From Bacteroidota bacterium (lineage in GTDB: Bacteria; Bacteroidota; Bacteroidia; Bacteroidales; VadinHA17): 34,204 nucleotides of DNA. The DNA is taken from contig DRFJ01000041.1 of the NCBI GenBank assembly GCA_011050615.1, positions 1 through 34,204 on the forward strand. The letters run 5' to 3'. The translations under genes were made by a program, and so were the position numbers. Below, piece after piece: positions 16,518-25,345 of the stretch; position 1 is the stretch's first letter; each line of letters starts with the position of its first letter. The notes under the pieces were generated by a model. It was not told the origin of the DNA. It was given only the letters and a program-made list of their open reading frames with translations, and did no database searches.

Positions 16518-17888
16518 ATGAGAAAAAGGTATTTACATGATGTAGTAATTGCTTTTGAGGCAATTATGGCTAATAAGCTAAAATCTATTTTAACAGCTCT
16601 AGGTATTATTTTTGGGGTTGCCGCTGTTATCAGTATGCTTGCCATAGGTAAAGGAGCACAACAGGAAATTCTTGAGCAGATTAAAATGGTTGGTGTAAAT
16701 AATATACTTATAAGCCCCATTATTAAGATTGACGATTCCTCAAATGAAGAAGGTGAGAAACAACAGAATAAATTCAGCCCGGGGCTTACCCTGCGTGATG
16801 TGGAAGCGATAAAGGACGTCCTTCCATCCGTAAAAAGTATCAGCCCTGAAATATCCTTTAATTCATCAGTTGTGCTTAACGGTATGAATTACCCTGCCAA
16901 ACTTGTGGGTGTCAAAAACGACTATTTTGACCTCTATAACCTCCCTCTCAACCATGGTGCCATTTTTAACGATTACCAGGAACAGCATGGAATACAGGTG
17001 TGTATTATAGGAGCAAATATCAGGGCAAAATTTTTCAGCAAGGTCGACCCTGTGGATCAGTATATAAAATTCGACGGTGTATGGCTGAAAGTGATTGGTG
17101 TTCTTGAACGTACCAATGTTAACCTTACCGGCTTCGAAGAAACAGGTGTGAATGTTTATAACGACAATATCTATATTCCTGTTAAAACAATGTTGCTCAG
17201 ATACCAGAACAGGGAGCTCCTTACAAAGAAACTTGCCACGGAAGCCTCCACCCAGGTTATGGCTATGGGACACGGACTGATGATGAGCCGTACAATAAGC
17301 AGCGGCTCTGATCCTGCGCAATCATCCTCAACTAACTATCACCAGCTCGACAGGATAGTCGTGCAGGTGGAGGAGACGGAACAGCTGAACCCGTCAACAG
17401 AAGTATTAAGCCGTATGATGATGAGAAGACATATGAATGTGAAGGACTTTGAAATAACCGTCCCTGAATTATTGCTCAAACAGCAACAGAGAACAAAAGA
17501 TATTTTTAATATAGTGCTTGGGGCAATAGCCAGCATCTCACTGGTGGTTGGTGGTATTGGAATTATGAATATAATGTTTGCATCGGTAATGGAACGGATT
17601 AAAGAAATTGGAACACGTATGGCTATAGGTGCCAAGAAAATGGATATCGTGGTGCAATTCCTCTCCGAAGCTATATTGATAAGTGTTACCGGTGGCTTTA
17701 TCGGTGTTTTTATAGGAATTGTACTATCCAAACTGATAGATGAAATTGCGGGAATCCTGACAATTGTATCCCCATTCTCAGTCATTGTAGCTTTTGGCGT
17801 TTCCGCTGCAGTAGGGGTTATATTCGGATATTCACCGGCCAAAAGGGCATCTGAAAGAGATCCTATTGAATCACTCAGGTACGAATAA
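16518..17888 (+). CDS. MacB/FtsX-family ABC exporter permease
   Basis: 456 residues. An N-terminal cytoplasmic stretch and transmembrane helix ('LKSILTALGIIFGVAAVISMLAIGKGA', residues about 20-46) leads into a large periplasmic domain (about 50-325), then three more helices near 330-355, 380-405 and 415-440 containing the FtsX signature 'MERIKEIGTRMAIGAKKMDIVVQFLSEA'. This is the four-helix MacB fold without the ATPase domain that E. coli MacB carries at its N-terminus. No ATPase gene is present in this operon, so the energy source must be encoded elsewhere. It works with the adaptor before it and the TolC-like protein after it (15-base gap) to move a substrate from periplasm or membrane to the outside. 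Confidence 0.9.
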   Translation: MRKRYLHDVVIAFEAIMANKLKSILTALGIIFGVAAVISMLAIGKGAQQEILEQIKMVGVNNILISPIIKIDDSSNEEGEKQQNKFSPGLTLRDVEAIKDVLPSVKSISPEISFNSSVVLNGMNYPAKLVGVKNDYFDLYNLPLNHGAIFNDYQEQHGIQVCIIGANIRAKFFSKVDPVDQYIKFDGVWLKVIGVLERTNVNLTGFEETGVNVYNDNIYIPVKTMLLRYQNRELLTKKLATEASTQVMAMGHGLMMSRTISSGSDPAQSSSTNYHQLDRIVVQVEETEQLNPSTEVLSRMMMRRHMNVKDFEITVPELLLKQQQRTKDIFNIVLGAIASISLVVGGIGIMNIMFASVMERIKEIGTRMAIGAKKMDIVVQFLSEAILISVTGGFIGVFIGIVLSKLIDEIAGILTIVSPFSVIVAFGVSAAVGVIFGYSPAKRASERDPIESLRYE

Positions 17889-17903
17889 AAATCAATCATT
17901 GTT

Positions 17904-19391
17904 ATGAAGCGTATATATTTTTTCCTGTTACTTGTGGCTTTTATCGGCTCAGGTAACCCAGTCTATTCACAGGAAGTAAAAAGGCTGACTCTTGAAGACG
18001 TTGTTAAACTTTCAGAGGACCAGTCCTTGCAGGGCATCCTGGCAAAACATATGTTCAGGGCCAGCTACTGGCAATACCGGACATTCAAGGCCGAATACCT
18101 GCCTTCATTGACCCTTACCGGTACCTTCCCCGAATATAACAGGATATATGAAAAGGAATATGATTATAGTACCGGCAAAGAGTATTATGTCGAAAAAAAC
18201 ACCAATAGCCTGCTCGGACAACTTTCGCTGTCGCAAAACATAGGATTAACAGGTGGTAGTATCTCTCTCCGCTCTGACCTCAGGAGATTTGATGTCCTTG
18301 GTGAAGACGGGTCAACTCAGTATATCTCAACACCCGTTAGCATAAATTATAACCAGCCCTTGTTCAGGTTTAATGAACTAAAATGGCAAAAACAAATTGA
18401 ACCTCTTAAATACGAGGAAGCAAAAAAATCTTACCTGGCTAACATTGAGGAAGTACATCTTAATGCCGTCCGGAGATTTTTTCAGCTGGCGCTGGCTCAG
18501 ATAAATATGGAAATTGCCAATATGAATTATGCCAATGCCGACACTCTTTACCGGCTTGCACAGGGAAGGTATAATCTTGGTACCATAGCTGAAAATGATA
18601 TGCTGCAGATGGAACTGTCTTTCCTGAATGCCGAAACTTCAAGGAATGAGGCCAGAAATAACCTTAACGATATGAAACAAAGACTGTCCTCCTTCCTGGG
18701 TTATACTGAAAATGTGGAGATAGAACTGATCATACCAAACGAAATACCAAAATTCAATGTAAACGCCGAGCAGGTGTTTAATATGGCTCTTGATAATAAT
18801 CCGGAAATTATCTCCTACCAGGTGCAATTGCTTGAGGCCAGCCGGGATGTGGCACAGGCTAAATCGGAAAGAGGACTGAATGCAAATATGAATATCAGTT
18901 ACGGACTGCAGGGACAGGACTTGATAATACCGGGAGCTTACCAGACCCTGGATGACCAGCAGCGTGTCAGCATAGGTTTTACAATTCCCATAATGGACTG
19001 GGGACTGCGCCGGGGCAGGTTCCGGATGGCTCAATCATCCCAGGAAGTAACAAAAACCCAGGTTCAGCAATCAATGATCGATTTTGAGCAACAATTGTTC
19101 CTCGAGGTGGCACAATTTAACCTCCAGGAGGACCAGGTGCGTATTGCTGCCAAATCAGATACAGTGGCAATGAAAATGTACGAAGTCACAAAACAAAGAT
19201 TCCTTATCGGCAATGTTGATGTCCTGGAATTGAATAATGCCGATACCAAAAAAGATGAAAACCGGCGGGGATATATACAGGCACTGCAAAATTACTGGAC
19301 CTACTATTATAACATCCGCAGCCTTACACTTTACGACTTTGAGGCTAATAAGCCTATCGAATATGATTTCGATGAACTTATAGCAGAATAG
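17904..19391 (+). CDS. TolC-family outer-membrane efflux channel
   Basis: 495 residues. A signal peptide (about 1-23, ending 'PVYSQ') precedes 'RLTLEDVVKLSEDQSL', the usual start of the outer-membrane efflux protein fold. Two structural repeats of long helices and short beta hairpins are apparent: 'EVHLNAVRRFFQLALAQINMEIANMNYANADTLYRLAQGRYNLGTIAENDML' style helices (abbreviated) in the first half and the matching 'VAMKMYEVTKQRFLIGNVDVLELNNADTKK' segment near the end. Forms a trimeric barrel and tunnel spanning outer membrane and periplasm. Last gene of the exporter operon, 15 bases after the permease; the SecDF gene starts 80 bases further on with its own probable promoter. Confidence 0.9.
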   Translation: MKRIYFFLLLVAFIGSGNPVYSQEVKRLTLEDVVKLSEDQSLQGILAKHMFRASYWQYRTFKAEYLPSLTLTGTFPEYNRIYEKEYDYSTGKEYYVEKNTNSLLGQLSLSQNIGLTGGSISLRSDLRRFDVLGEDGSTQYISTPVSINYNQPLFRFNELKWQKQIEPLKYEEAKKSYLANIEEVHLNAVRRFFQLALAQINMEIANMNYANADTLYRLAQGRYNLGTIAENDMLQMELSFLNAETSRNEARNNLNDMKQRLSSFLGYTENVEIELIIPNEIPKFNVNAEQVFNMALDNNPEIISYQVQLLEASRDVAQAKSERGLNANMNISYGLQGQDLIIPGAYQTLDDQQRVSIGFTIPIMDWGLRRGRFRMAQSSQEVTKTQVQQSMIDFEQQLFLEVAQFNLQEDQVRIAAKSDTVAMKMYEVTKQRFLIGNVDVLELNNADTKKDENRRGYIQALQNYWTYYYNIRSLTLYDFEANKPIEYDFDELIAE

Positions 19392-19402
19392 GAAAAAATT
19401 AA

Positions 19403-19410
19403 TATCTTTG
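19403..19410 (+). promoter_or_regulatory. -7 promoter box (TATCTTTG) upstream of secDF
   Basis: TATCTTTG matches TAnnTTTG fully, 61 bases before the SecDF start and 11 bases after the TolC-like stop codon. No good -33 element is seen at the expected distance, where the sequence is still coding for the TolC-like protein. Confidence 0.5.
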
Positions 19411-19471
19411 CCCGTCCGTTTAGGACCCGGATATAAATATTGATTTTTAGCAAAATATAAAACACTTTGAA

Positions 19472-22400
19472 ATGCAAAACAAAGGAGCTATTCTGTTTTT
19501 GGCTATAGCACTGGCACTGGTGTCCATATACCAGCTTTCATTCACCGTAGCATCATATAATGTTAAAAAGCATGCTAAAGAGTATGCCGGGGGAGACCTT
19601 GTGAAAGAGGTTCAGTACCTCGATTCAATATCATCTCTTCCCAAAGCTGAATGGAGTTTCCTTGGTAATACTTACAAGGAAGTACAGTCAAAAGAGCTGA
19701 ACCTTGGTCTTGACCTTAAGGGGGGCATGAATGTAGTGCTGGAAGTTTCAGTAGAAGAAATTATCAGGGCACTTTCGAATTATAACACTGATGAAACCTT
19801 CAACCGCGCACTGGAGATAGCCAGTCAGAGACAACGGGAGAGCCAGCGTAACTATGTCGAACTTTTTGGCGAATCTTTCGAAGAGCTGGACCCTAATGCC
19901 AGCCTGGCAGCTATTTTTGGCACAATGGAGCTCAGGGATAAGGTGAATTTCAATTCCACCAATGAGGAAGTACTGGATGTGCTCCGCGAAGAAACAGATA
20001 GTGCCATCGATAATGCATTTAATATACTCAGGAGCAGGATCGACAGGTTCGGTGTAGCCCAGCCAAACATATCAAGACTTGAGGCCGCAGGACGTATACT
20101 GGTCGAACTGCCGGGAGTGAAAGACCCACAGAGGGTTAGGGAACTCCTGCAGGGTACGGCAAAGCTTGAATTCTGGGAAACATATGAAAATTCTGAGGTC
20201 ATAGGCTACCTGATGGAAGCAAATAACCTCCTTGCTTCCCTGAAAAAAGATATGGAAGCCCTGAGGACTTCTGAAAAGGCTGATTCAACCGAAGCGGAAG
20301 AAGGTGAGGTAAGTTCAGTGGATGACCTTATTCAATCAGAGATCCGGCAGGATACAACAGTTGAAGAGACACTCCTTGATATGCTCAGTGATACAACTGT
20401 GACTGAAGAGGCGGCAAGCCGGGATGAATGGAATACTCAGAACCCCCTGTTTGCCTTACTCAGCCCGGCAGTAAGCAGGGAGGGGGAACCCCTGCCCAGC
20501 TCTACAATAGGCTATTCACACTATATGGATACAGCCCGGGTCATGGATTATCTTAAGATGGCCCAGGTCAGGTCCCTTTTCCCGCGCGATTTAAGATTTT
20601 ACTGGAGTGCCGACCCCATGAGGAGTGACGAGAGTGAGAGCATTTATGAACTGCATGCAATAAAGGTTACAACAAGGGACGGCCGTCCGCCACTCGATGG
20701 TGACGTGATAACATCTGCAAGAGTATCCTACGGTCAAACAGGCTCATCCGCAAAAGTGGACATGTCAATGAATGCTGAAGGTTCACGCGTCTGGGCCAGA
20801 CTCACCGGATCCAATATCGGAAGGTGCATAGCTGTTGTACTCGATGGTTATGTGCGATCAGCTCCCAGGGTATCTGTAGAAATTAAAGGAGGATCATCTG
20901 AAATTACGGGTGATTTTACCATTGAAGAAGCCGAGGACCTGGCCAATATCCTCAGATCAGGTAAACTTCCCGCCCCTGCACATATAATTAATGATACTGT
21001 TGTTGGTCCTTCACTGGGAAGGGAAGCTATTAATGCCGGCCTCAATTCATTCATAATAGCCTTCGTGGTGGTGCTGGCCTATATGATATTCTACTATAGC
21101 CGTCGGGCAGGGATGGTGGCCGATATTGCACTTGTTGTAAATATGTTCTTTATAGTGGGTGTGCTGGCCTCGCTCGGCGCGGTGCTGACACTGCCGGGTA
21201 TTGCAGGTATCATCCTTACCATAGGTATGTCCGTTGATGCCAATGTTCTTATCTATGACAGGATTAAGGAAGAACTGAAAGCAGGCAAGGGAGTAAAACT
21301 CGCCGTGGCAGATGGTTATAAAAATGCCAGATCGGCAATTATTGATGCTAACCTGACAACCCTGCTGACAGGTACAGTCCTTTATATTTTCGGTACAGGT
21401 CCTATAAAAGGTTTTGCCACAACCCTGGTTATCGGTATTATCACATCATTCTTTACGGCTTACTTCATTACAAGGATAATTTATGATTCCTTCCTGAAGA
21501 GTAATATGAAGCTGACCTTTGCCACAAAACTTACCGAGAATGCTTTCAATAATACCAAAATTGATTTTATAGGAAAGAGAAAATTTTTCTATATTGTTTC
21601 CGGCGTGATAATCATTGCCGGGCTCGTATCCCTTGGAATGAAAGGCCTGAATATGGGGATTGACTTTACGGGCGGCCGGACATATGTAATACGTTTTGAC
21701 GAACCGGTAGCAACAACCGGGGTTGCCAGCCTTCTCGGGGAAGTATACGGCGAAAACCCGCAGGTTGTTGTCTATGGTAATGAAAACCAGGTTAAAATAA
21801 CTACAAAATACAGGGTTGATGAACCCGATGCCGAAGCTGAGGTGGAAACCTTATTATACCAGGGACTGCAACCCTTGCTTCCCGAAGGAGTCGACCAGGA
21901 TACCTTCCTGAATAATTACCGTCAGAGCAGCCAGACCGTCGGACCAACAATTGCTTTTGATATAATGATCCAGGCCTTCTATGCCATCGGATTTTCATTA
22001 CTGATAATCTTCCTCTATATATTATTGCGATTCAGGAACTGGCGCTTCGGACTGGGGGCTATTGCAGCCCTGGTACATGACGTGCTGATAGTGCTGGGGA
22101 TCTTTTCAATTTTTTATGGACTACTACCCTTCTCCATGGAAATCGACCAGGCTTTTATAGCTGCCATACTTACTGTTGTTGGTTATTCAATTAACGATAC
22201 AGTGGTGGTTTTTGACCGCATAAGGGAATATATTGGATTATACCGCAAAAGAGGGCGCACAGAAATACTTAACCTCGCGCTCAACAGTACAATAAGCCGT
22301 ACCTTCAGTACATCACTGAGTACATTCGTTGTACTGCTGGCCATGTTTGTTTTTGGAGGTGAAACGATCAGGGGCTTTATTTTCGCCCTGCTCATGGGTG

Positions 22401-22507
22401 TGGTTATTGGTACCTATTCTTCACTCTTTGTGGCCACACCGGTTGTATTCGACCTGATAAGGAAGGGAGAAACAGAAAGAGTGCTGCGAGGGAAAAAATC
22501 AAGCTGA
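19472..22507 (+). CDS. secDF: Fused protein translocase subunit SecDF
   Basis: 1011 residues, the SecD and SecF halves joined as is usual in Bacteroidota. The SecD half has an N-terminal helix (about 5-27), 'GLDLKGGMNVVLEV', periplasmic P1 domain, and the helix-4 signature 'GMSVDANVLIYDRIKEEL'. The SecF half starts near 700, with 'GIDFTGGRTYVIRFDEP' and 'VVGYSINDTVVVFDRIREY'. Twelve membrane helices are expected. An acidic, Ser/Thr/Glu-rich insert (about 265-325) interrupts the P1 region; inserts here vary among Bacteroidota. SecDF uses the proton gradient to pull proteins through SecYEG into the periplasm, so it also feeds T9SS cargo such as the protein at the left end of the window. Confidence 0.96.
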   Translation: MQNKGAILFLAIALALVSIYQLSFTVASYNVKKHAKEYAGGDLVKEVQYLDSISSLPKAEWSFLGNTYKEVQSKELNLGLDLKGGMNVVLEVSVEEIIRALSNYNTDETFNRALEIASQRQRESQRNYVELFGESFEELDPNASLAAIFGTMELRDKVNFNSTNEEVLDVLREETDSAIDNAFNILRSRIDRFGVAQPNISRLEAAGRILVELPGVKDPQRVRELLQGTAKLEFWETYENSEVIGYLMEANNLLASLKKDMEALRTSEKADSTEAEEGEVSSVDDLIQSEIRQDTTVEETLLDMLSDTTVTEEAASRDEWNTQNPLFALLSPAVSREGEPLPSSTIGYSHYMDTARVMDYLKMAQVRSLFPRDLRFYWSADPMRSDESESIYELHAIKVTTRDGRPPLDGDVITSARVSYGQTGSSAKVDMSMNAEGSRVWARLTGSNIGRCIAVVLDGYVRSAPRVSVEIKGGSSEITGDFTIEEAEDLANILRSGKLPAPAHIINDTVVGPSLGREAINAGLNSFIIAFVVVLAYMIFYYSRRAGMVADIALVVNMFFIVGVLASLGAVLTLPGIAGIILTIGMSVDANVLIYDRIKEELKAGKGVKLAVADGYKNARSAIIDANLTTLLTGTVLYIFGTGPIKGFATTLVIGIITSFFTAYFITRIIYDSFLKSNMKLTFATKLTENAFNNTKIDFIGKRKFFYIVSGVIIIAGLVSLGMKGLNMGIDFTGGRTYVIRFDEPVATTGVASLLGEVYGENPQVVVYGNENQVKITTKYRVDEPDAEAEVETLLYQGLQPLLPEGVDQDTFLNNYRQSSQTVGPTIAFDIMIQAFYAIGFSLLIIFLYILLRFRNWRFGLGAIAALVHDVLIVLGIFSIFYGLLPFSMEIDQAFIAAILTVVGYSINDTVVVFDRIREYIGLYRKRGRTEILNLALNSTISRTFSTSLSTFVVLLAMFVFGGETIRGFIFALLMGVVIGTYSSLFVATPVVFDLIRKGETERVLRGKKSS

Positions 22508-22516
22508 AAAACCTGC

Positions 22517-22542
22517 CGGAGCGGTTCTTCGGAACCGTTCCG
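22517..22542 (+). terminator. Stem-loop after secDF (UUCG tetraloop)
   Basis: An 11-base stem (22517-22527 with 22532-22542, one G-U pair) closes on a C(UUCG)G tetraloop ten bases after the SecDF stop codon. There is no T run after it, so it may be a 3'-end stabilising hairpin or weak terminator and not a classical intrinsic terminator. Confidence 0.5.
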
Positions 22543-22569
22543 CGGGATTCGTCGAAATCACAGGCCGGC

Positions 22570-22587
22570 ATCCCGGGTATCCGGGAT
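22570..22587 (+). other. Second stem-loop in the secDF-tatA gap
   Basis: ATCCCGG (22570-22576) pairs perfectly with CCGGGAT (22581-22587) around a GTAT loop; CAGG at 22561-22564 can pair with CCTG at 22589-22592 to extend it. No T run follows. Its role is unknown; it may act with the preceding hairpin. Confidence 0.4.
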
Positions 22588-22630
22588 ACCTGTCCTGTCC
22601 GGTTCCATTACTCCATATTCCCTTGTGCAA

Positions 22631-22660
22631 TTGCTAATATTATTTTTCTTGTTAAATTTG
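22631..22660 (+). promoter_or_regulatory. Promoter for tatA: TTG (-33) and TAAATTTG (-7)
   Basis: TTG at 22631-22633 and TAAATTTG at 22653-22660 are separated by 19 bases, matching both elements and the spacing known for Bacteroidota primary promoters. The box ends 21 bases before the tatA ATG, and a GAAGG purine run lies between. This is the best promoter in the window. Confidence 0.65.
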
Positions 22661-22681
22661 CATAATTAAGAAGGTCTGGAT

Positions 22682-22915
22682 ATGGCAATATACTTATTCA
22701 TCAGCGGGCAGGAAATATTTATAATTATGATTGTTGCCCTTATTTTGTTCGGGGCCAGGAAGCTTCCTGACATAGCTAAAGGCCTTGGCAAGGGTATGCG
22801 TGAATTCAGGAAGGCAACAGATGATATAAAAAGGGAGTTTAATGAAAGCACTAAGGACGTCCAGGATGATATAAAAGACGTGTCCGATACGGTAAACAAA
22901 AATCTGAAAGGCTGA
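22682..22915 (+). CDS. tatA: Twin-arginine translocase subunit TatA/TatE family
   Basis: 77 residues. One short membrane helix (about 9-23) ends in the conserved 'LFGARKLPD' motif (22-30) and is followed by the amphipathic helix 'IAKGLGKGMREFRKA' and a charged tail, which is the complete TatA architecture. TatA oligomers form the pore for folded proteins with twin-arginine signals. No tatC is in the window, so the receptor must be encoded elsewhere. It begins a run of five co-directional genes and has its own promoter. Confidence 0.93.
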   Translation: MAIYLFISGQEIFIIMIVALILFGARKLPDIAKGLGKGMREFRKATDDIKREFNESTKDVQDDIKDVSDTVNKNLKG

Positions 22916-22949
22916 AGCTTTTTTAGCTCATCAAAAAATATTTTTCCCG

Positions 22950-23879
22950 ATGACATATGTTTTACTGGTTGCCGGGCTGGCGTTGTTGCTCATTGGCGGT
23001 GAATTTCTGGTCCGGGGAGGAATGAGCCTGGCAGGTCATTTCAGGATATCTCCGATGGTCATAGGACTGACCGTTGTTTCATTTGGTACCTCAGCCCCTG
23101 AACTGGTAGTAAGCCTGGATGCTGCAATCTTAGGTCATCCCGATATATCACTTGGAAATGTGATAGGCAGCAATATCTCAAATATTGCCTTTGTTCTGGC
23201 CCTGACTGTTATTATAACTCCATTTGTCGTTAGCAGGAGGGAAATTATTGATGATATGATAATAATGACAGGCACCTTTGTGTTACTGTTAATTATGCTT
23301 AACGACCTTAAATTCAGCCGTTATGAAGGATTAATCCTCCTTGCTTTGCTTCTTGCATATATATACAGGTCAATAAGAAATGACAGGAGACATCTGATAG
23401 CCAGGCCAGCGGATATTAAGTATTCGCTACCGGTATCAGTGCTTATAATTATATTGTCATCCCTGGGCCTGGTCACCGGAGCTGATTTACTCGTAAACAG
23501 TGCCGGTGAAATTGCTGCAGGGATGGGGGTGAGCGAAAGAGTAATTTCCGTTTCGGTAATTGCCGTGGGAACAAGCCTTCCTGAGCTGGCTACTTCAGTT
23601 ATGGCTGCCCTCAGGAAGAAAAATGGAATATCCATCGGCAATGTGGTGGGCTCAAATATCTTTAATGTTCTTGCAATTCTTGGGATCACCGCTTCAGTTA
23701 AACCATTTACCATTAAGGATACCGGATTTACACGGGATATGTACTGGATGATCGGTATCGCCATCCTGCTTATAATTATGGTGCTGCCTTCAAAGAGTGC
23801 AAGACTGGGCAGGTGGAAAGGAATATTTTTGGCAGTGGTTTATTTCAGCTATATTTATCTTGTTTTCTTCGTAAGATGA
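22950..23879 (+). CDS. CaCA-family sodium/calcium exchanger-like transporter (YrbG type)
   Basis: 309 residues, about ten membrane helices. The two inverted alpha repeats that carry the ion-binding acidic residues are clear: 'GTSAPELVVS' (from residue 46) followed by 'GNVIGSNISNIAF', and 'GTSLPELATS' (from about 207) followed by 'GNVVGSNIFNVLAI'. These Glu-containing motifs define the K+-independent bacterial calcium/cation antiporters of the inner membrane. Cation choice (Ca2+, Mn2+ or other) cannot be read from sequence. The gene starts 34 bases after tatA and ends 23 bases before the LolD-like ATPase. Confidence 0.93.
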   Translation: MTYVLLVAGLALLLIGGEFLVRGGMSLAGHFRISPMVIGLTVVSFGTSAPELVVSLDAAILGHPDISLGNVIGSNISNIAFVLALTVIITPFVVSRREIIDDMIIMTGTFVLLLIMLNDLKFSRYEGLILLALLLAYIYRSIRNDRRHLIARPADIKYSLPVSVLIIILSSLGLVTGADLLVNSAGEIAAGMGVSERVISVSVIAVGTSLPELATSVMAALRKKNGISIGNVVGSNIFNVLAILGITASVKPFTIKDTGFTRDMYWMIGIAILLIIMVLPSKSARLGRWKGIFLAVVYFSYIYLVFFVR

Positions 23880-23902
23880 AGAGGAGATTTTAACAGGAAT
23901 GT

Positions 23903-24559
23903 ATGATAAAAGCAAAAGATATAAGTAAATCATTTGGCGACCTGAAAGTTCTGAAAGGGATTGACCTGGAGATCAGGGATGGCGAAATAGTAACCATCGT
24001 AGGCCCCAGCGGTGCGGGCAAAACAACCCTACTGCAAATACTCGGCACTCTGGATAAGGCTGACACCGGAATAATTGAATATGACGGTGTCTTGCTTGAT
24101 AAACTAAATGAAAAGGAACTGTCACGTTTCAGAAATAAACAGATTGGCTTTGTTTTCCAGTTTCACCAGCTTCTGCCTGAATTTACTGCACTTGAAAATG
24201 TTTGCATCCCTGCTTATATAGGGGGTAAGCCGCGACAGGAAGCGGAGGACAGAGGCAGACATCTGCTTGAATTCCTCGGGCTGAAAGACAGGCTTGAACA
24301 TAAACCCTCGGAATTAAGCGGGGGAGAACAGCAAAGAGTGGCCGTGGCAAGGGCCCTTATAAACGATCCTCGTGTTATTCTCGCCGATGAACCTTCGGGA
24401 AACCTCGACACTGAAAATAAACAGGAATTGCATAAACTGTTTTTTGACCTGAGGGACAGATTCGGGCAAACAATAGTGATTGTTACACACGACAGGGAAC
24501 TTTCGGGTATGTCCGACAGGAAAATTGAAATTAAAGACGGTGTAATTTATAATGGGTGA
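23903..24559 (+). CDS. lolD: LolD/MacB-type ABC transporter ATP-binding protein
   Basis: 218 residues, a complete single ATPase domain. Walker A 'GPSGAGKT' (34-41), Q-loop in '[20 protein letters not shown]', signature '[15 protein letters not shown]', Walker B '[12 protein letters not shown]' and the switch histidine in 'VIVTHD' are all present. The '[16 protein letters not shown]' stretch and the length are typical of LolD, which with LolC/E pulls lipoproteins off the inner membrane. No LolC/E permease lies beside it; the only FtsX/MacB permease in the window is 6 kb upstream in an operon without an ATPase. The gene's last eight bases overlap the next gene, which suggests translational coupling. 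Confidence 0.85.
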   Translation: MIKAKDISKSFGDLKVLKGIDLEIRDGEIVTIVGPSGAGKTTLLQILGTLDKADTGIIEYDGVLLDKLNEKELSRFRNKQIGFVFQFHQLLPEFTALENVCIPAYIGGKPRQEAEDRGRHLLEFLGLKDRLEHKPSELSGGEQQRVAVARALINDPRVILADEPSGNLDTENKQELHKLFFDLRDRFGQTIVIVTHDRELSGMSDRKIEIKDGVIYNG

Positions 24560-25343
24560 ATCCTGGAAAAAAAAGTTCTCATTTGATGAAATGAGGGACT
24601 TCCTTGAATTGAAATATGAACAGTTCAACCATCCGGGATTTATAGAAAATGATCCCGTTGCAATTCCTCATCAATATATTCTCAAACAGGATATTGAAAT
24701 ATCCGGCTTCCTTTCGGCAACAATAGCCTGGGGAAGGCGTGATATGATAGTGAATTCGGCAAAGAAACTTATGGATCTAATGGGTAACAGTCCCCTGGAT
24801 TTCATAATGAATGTTGACAGAAAGGGACTCGGGCGCCTGAACAGCTTTTATTACCGTACCTTTAACGGAAATGACTGCTGCACATTTATCCGGGGACTGA
24901 GAAATATTTATTCAAGGCACGAAAGCATGGAAGAAATACCGGCAGCAAGACTTGAAAAAGGAGAAACATGGAAGGATGCTGTCATCAGCCTGCGAAATGA
25001 GTTTTTCAATATCCATCACAGCCGGAGAACACTGAAGCATTTTGCTGATATCGAAAGAGGAGCAGCAGGGAAAAGGCTTAATATGTTTTTCAGGTGGATG
25101 GTAAGGGATGACGGACATGGCGTGGATTTTGGCATCTGGAAAAAAATTGATAAGTCGGCACTGTATATCCCTCTTGATTTTCATACCGGGAATATATCCC
25201 GTAAACTGGGACTGCTTGAGCGTAAACAGGACGACTGGAAAGCGGTTGAAGAGCTTACTTCTGTGCTGAGACAATTTGATCCGGAAGACCCTGTTAAATA
25301 TGACTTTTCACTGTTCGGACTGGGGATTATGGAGAAGTTTTAG
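24552..25343 (+). CDS. TIGR02757/DUF2400 family protein
   Basis: 263 residues, full family length. Recognised by the '[16 protein letters not shown]' start, '[20 protein letters not shown]', '[11 protein letters not shown]' and the C-terminal '[46 protein letters not shown]' type region (abbreviated: '[13 protein letters not shown]' then '[18 protein letters not shown]'). The final third resembles the helix-hairpin-helix DNA-glycosylase-like fold, as in other members, but no lyase activity has been established that I know of, so function stays open. The start overlaps the LolD stop by eight bases and the stop is two bases before the methyltransferase, so all three are probably made together. 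Confidence 0.8.
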   Translation: MGESWKKKFSFDEMRDFLELKYEQFNHPGFIENDPVAIPHQYILKQDIEISGFLSATIAWGRRDMIVNSAKKLMDLMGNSPLDFIMNVDRKGLGRLNSFYYRTFNGNDCCTFIRGLRNIYSRHESMEEIPAARLEKGETWKDAVISLRNEFFNIHHSRRTLKHFADIERGAAGKRLNMFFRWMVRDDGHGVDFGIWKKIDKSALYIPLDFHTGNISRKLGLLERKQDDWKAVEELTSVLRQFDPEDPVKYDFSLFGLGIMEKF

Positions 25344-25345
25344 TA

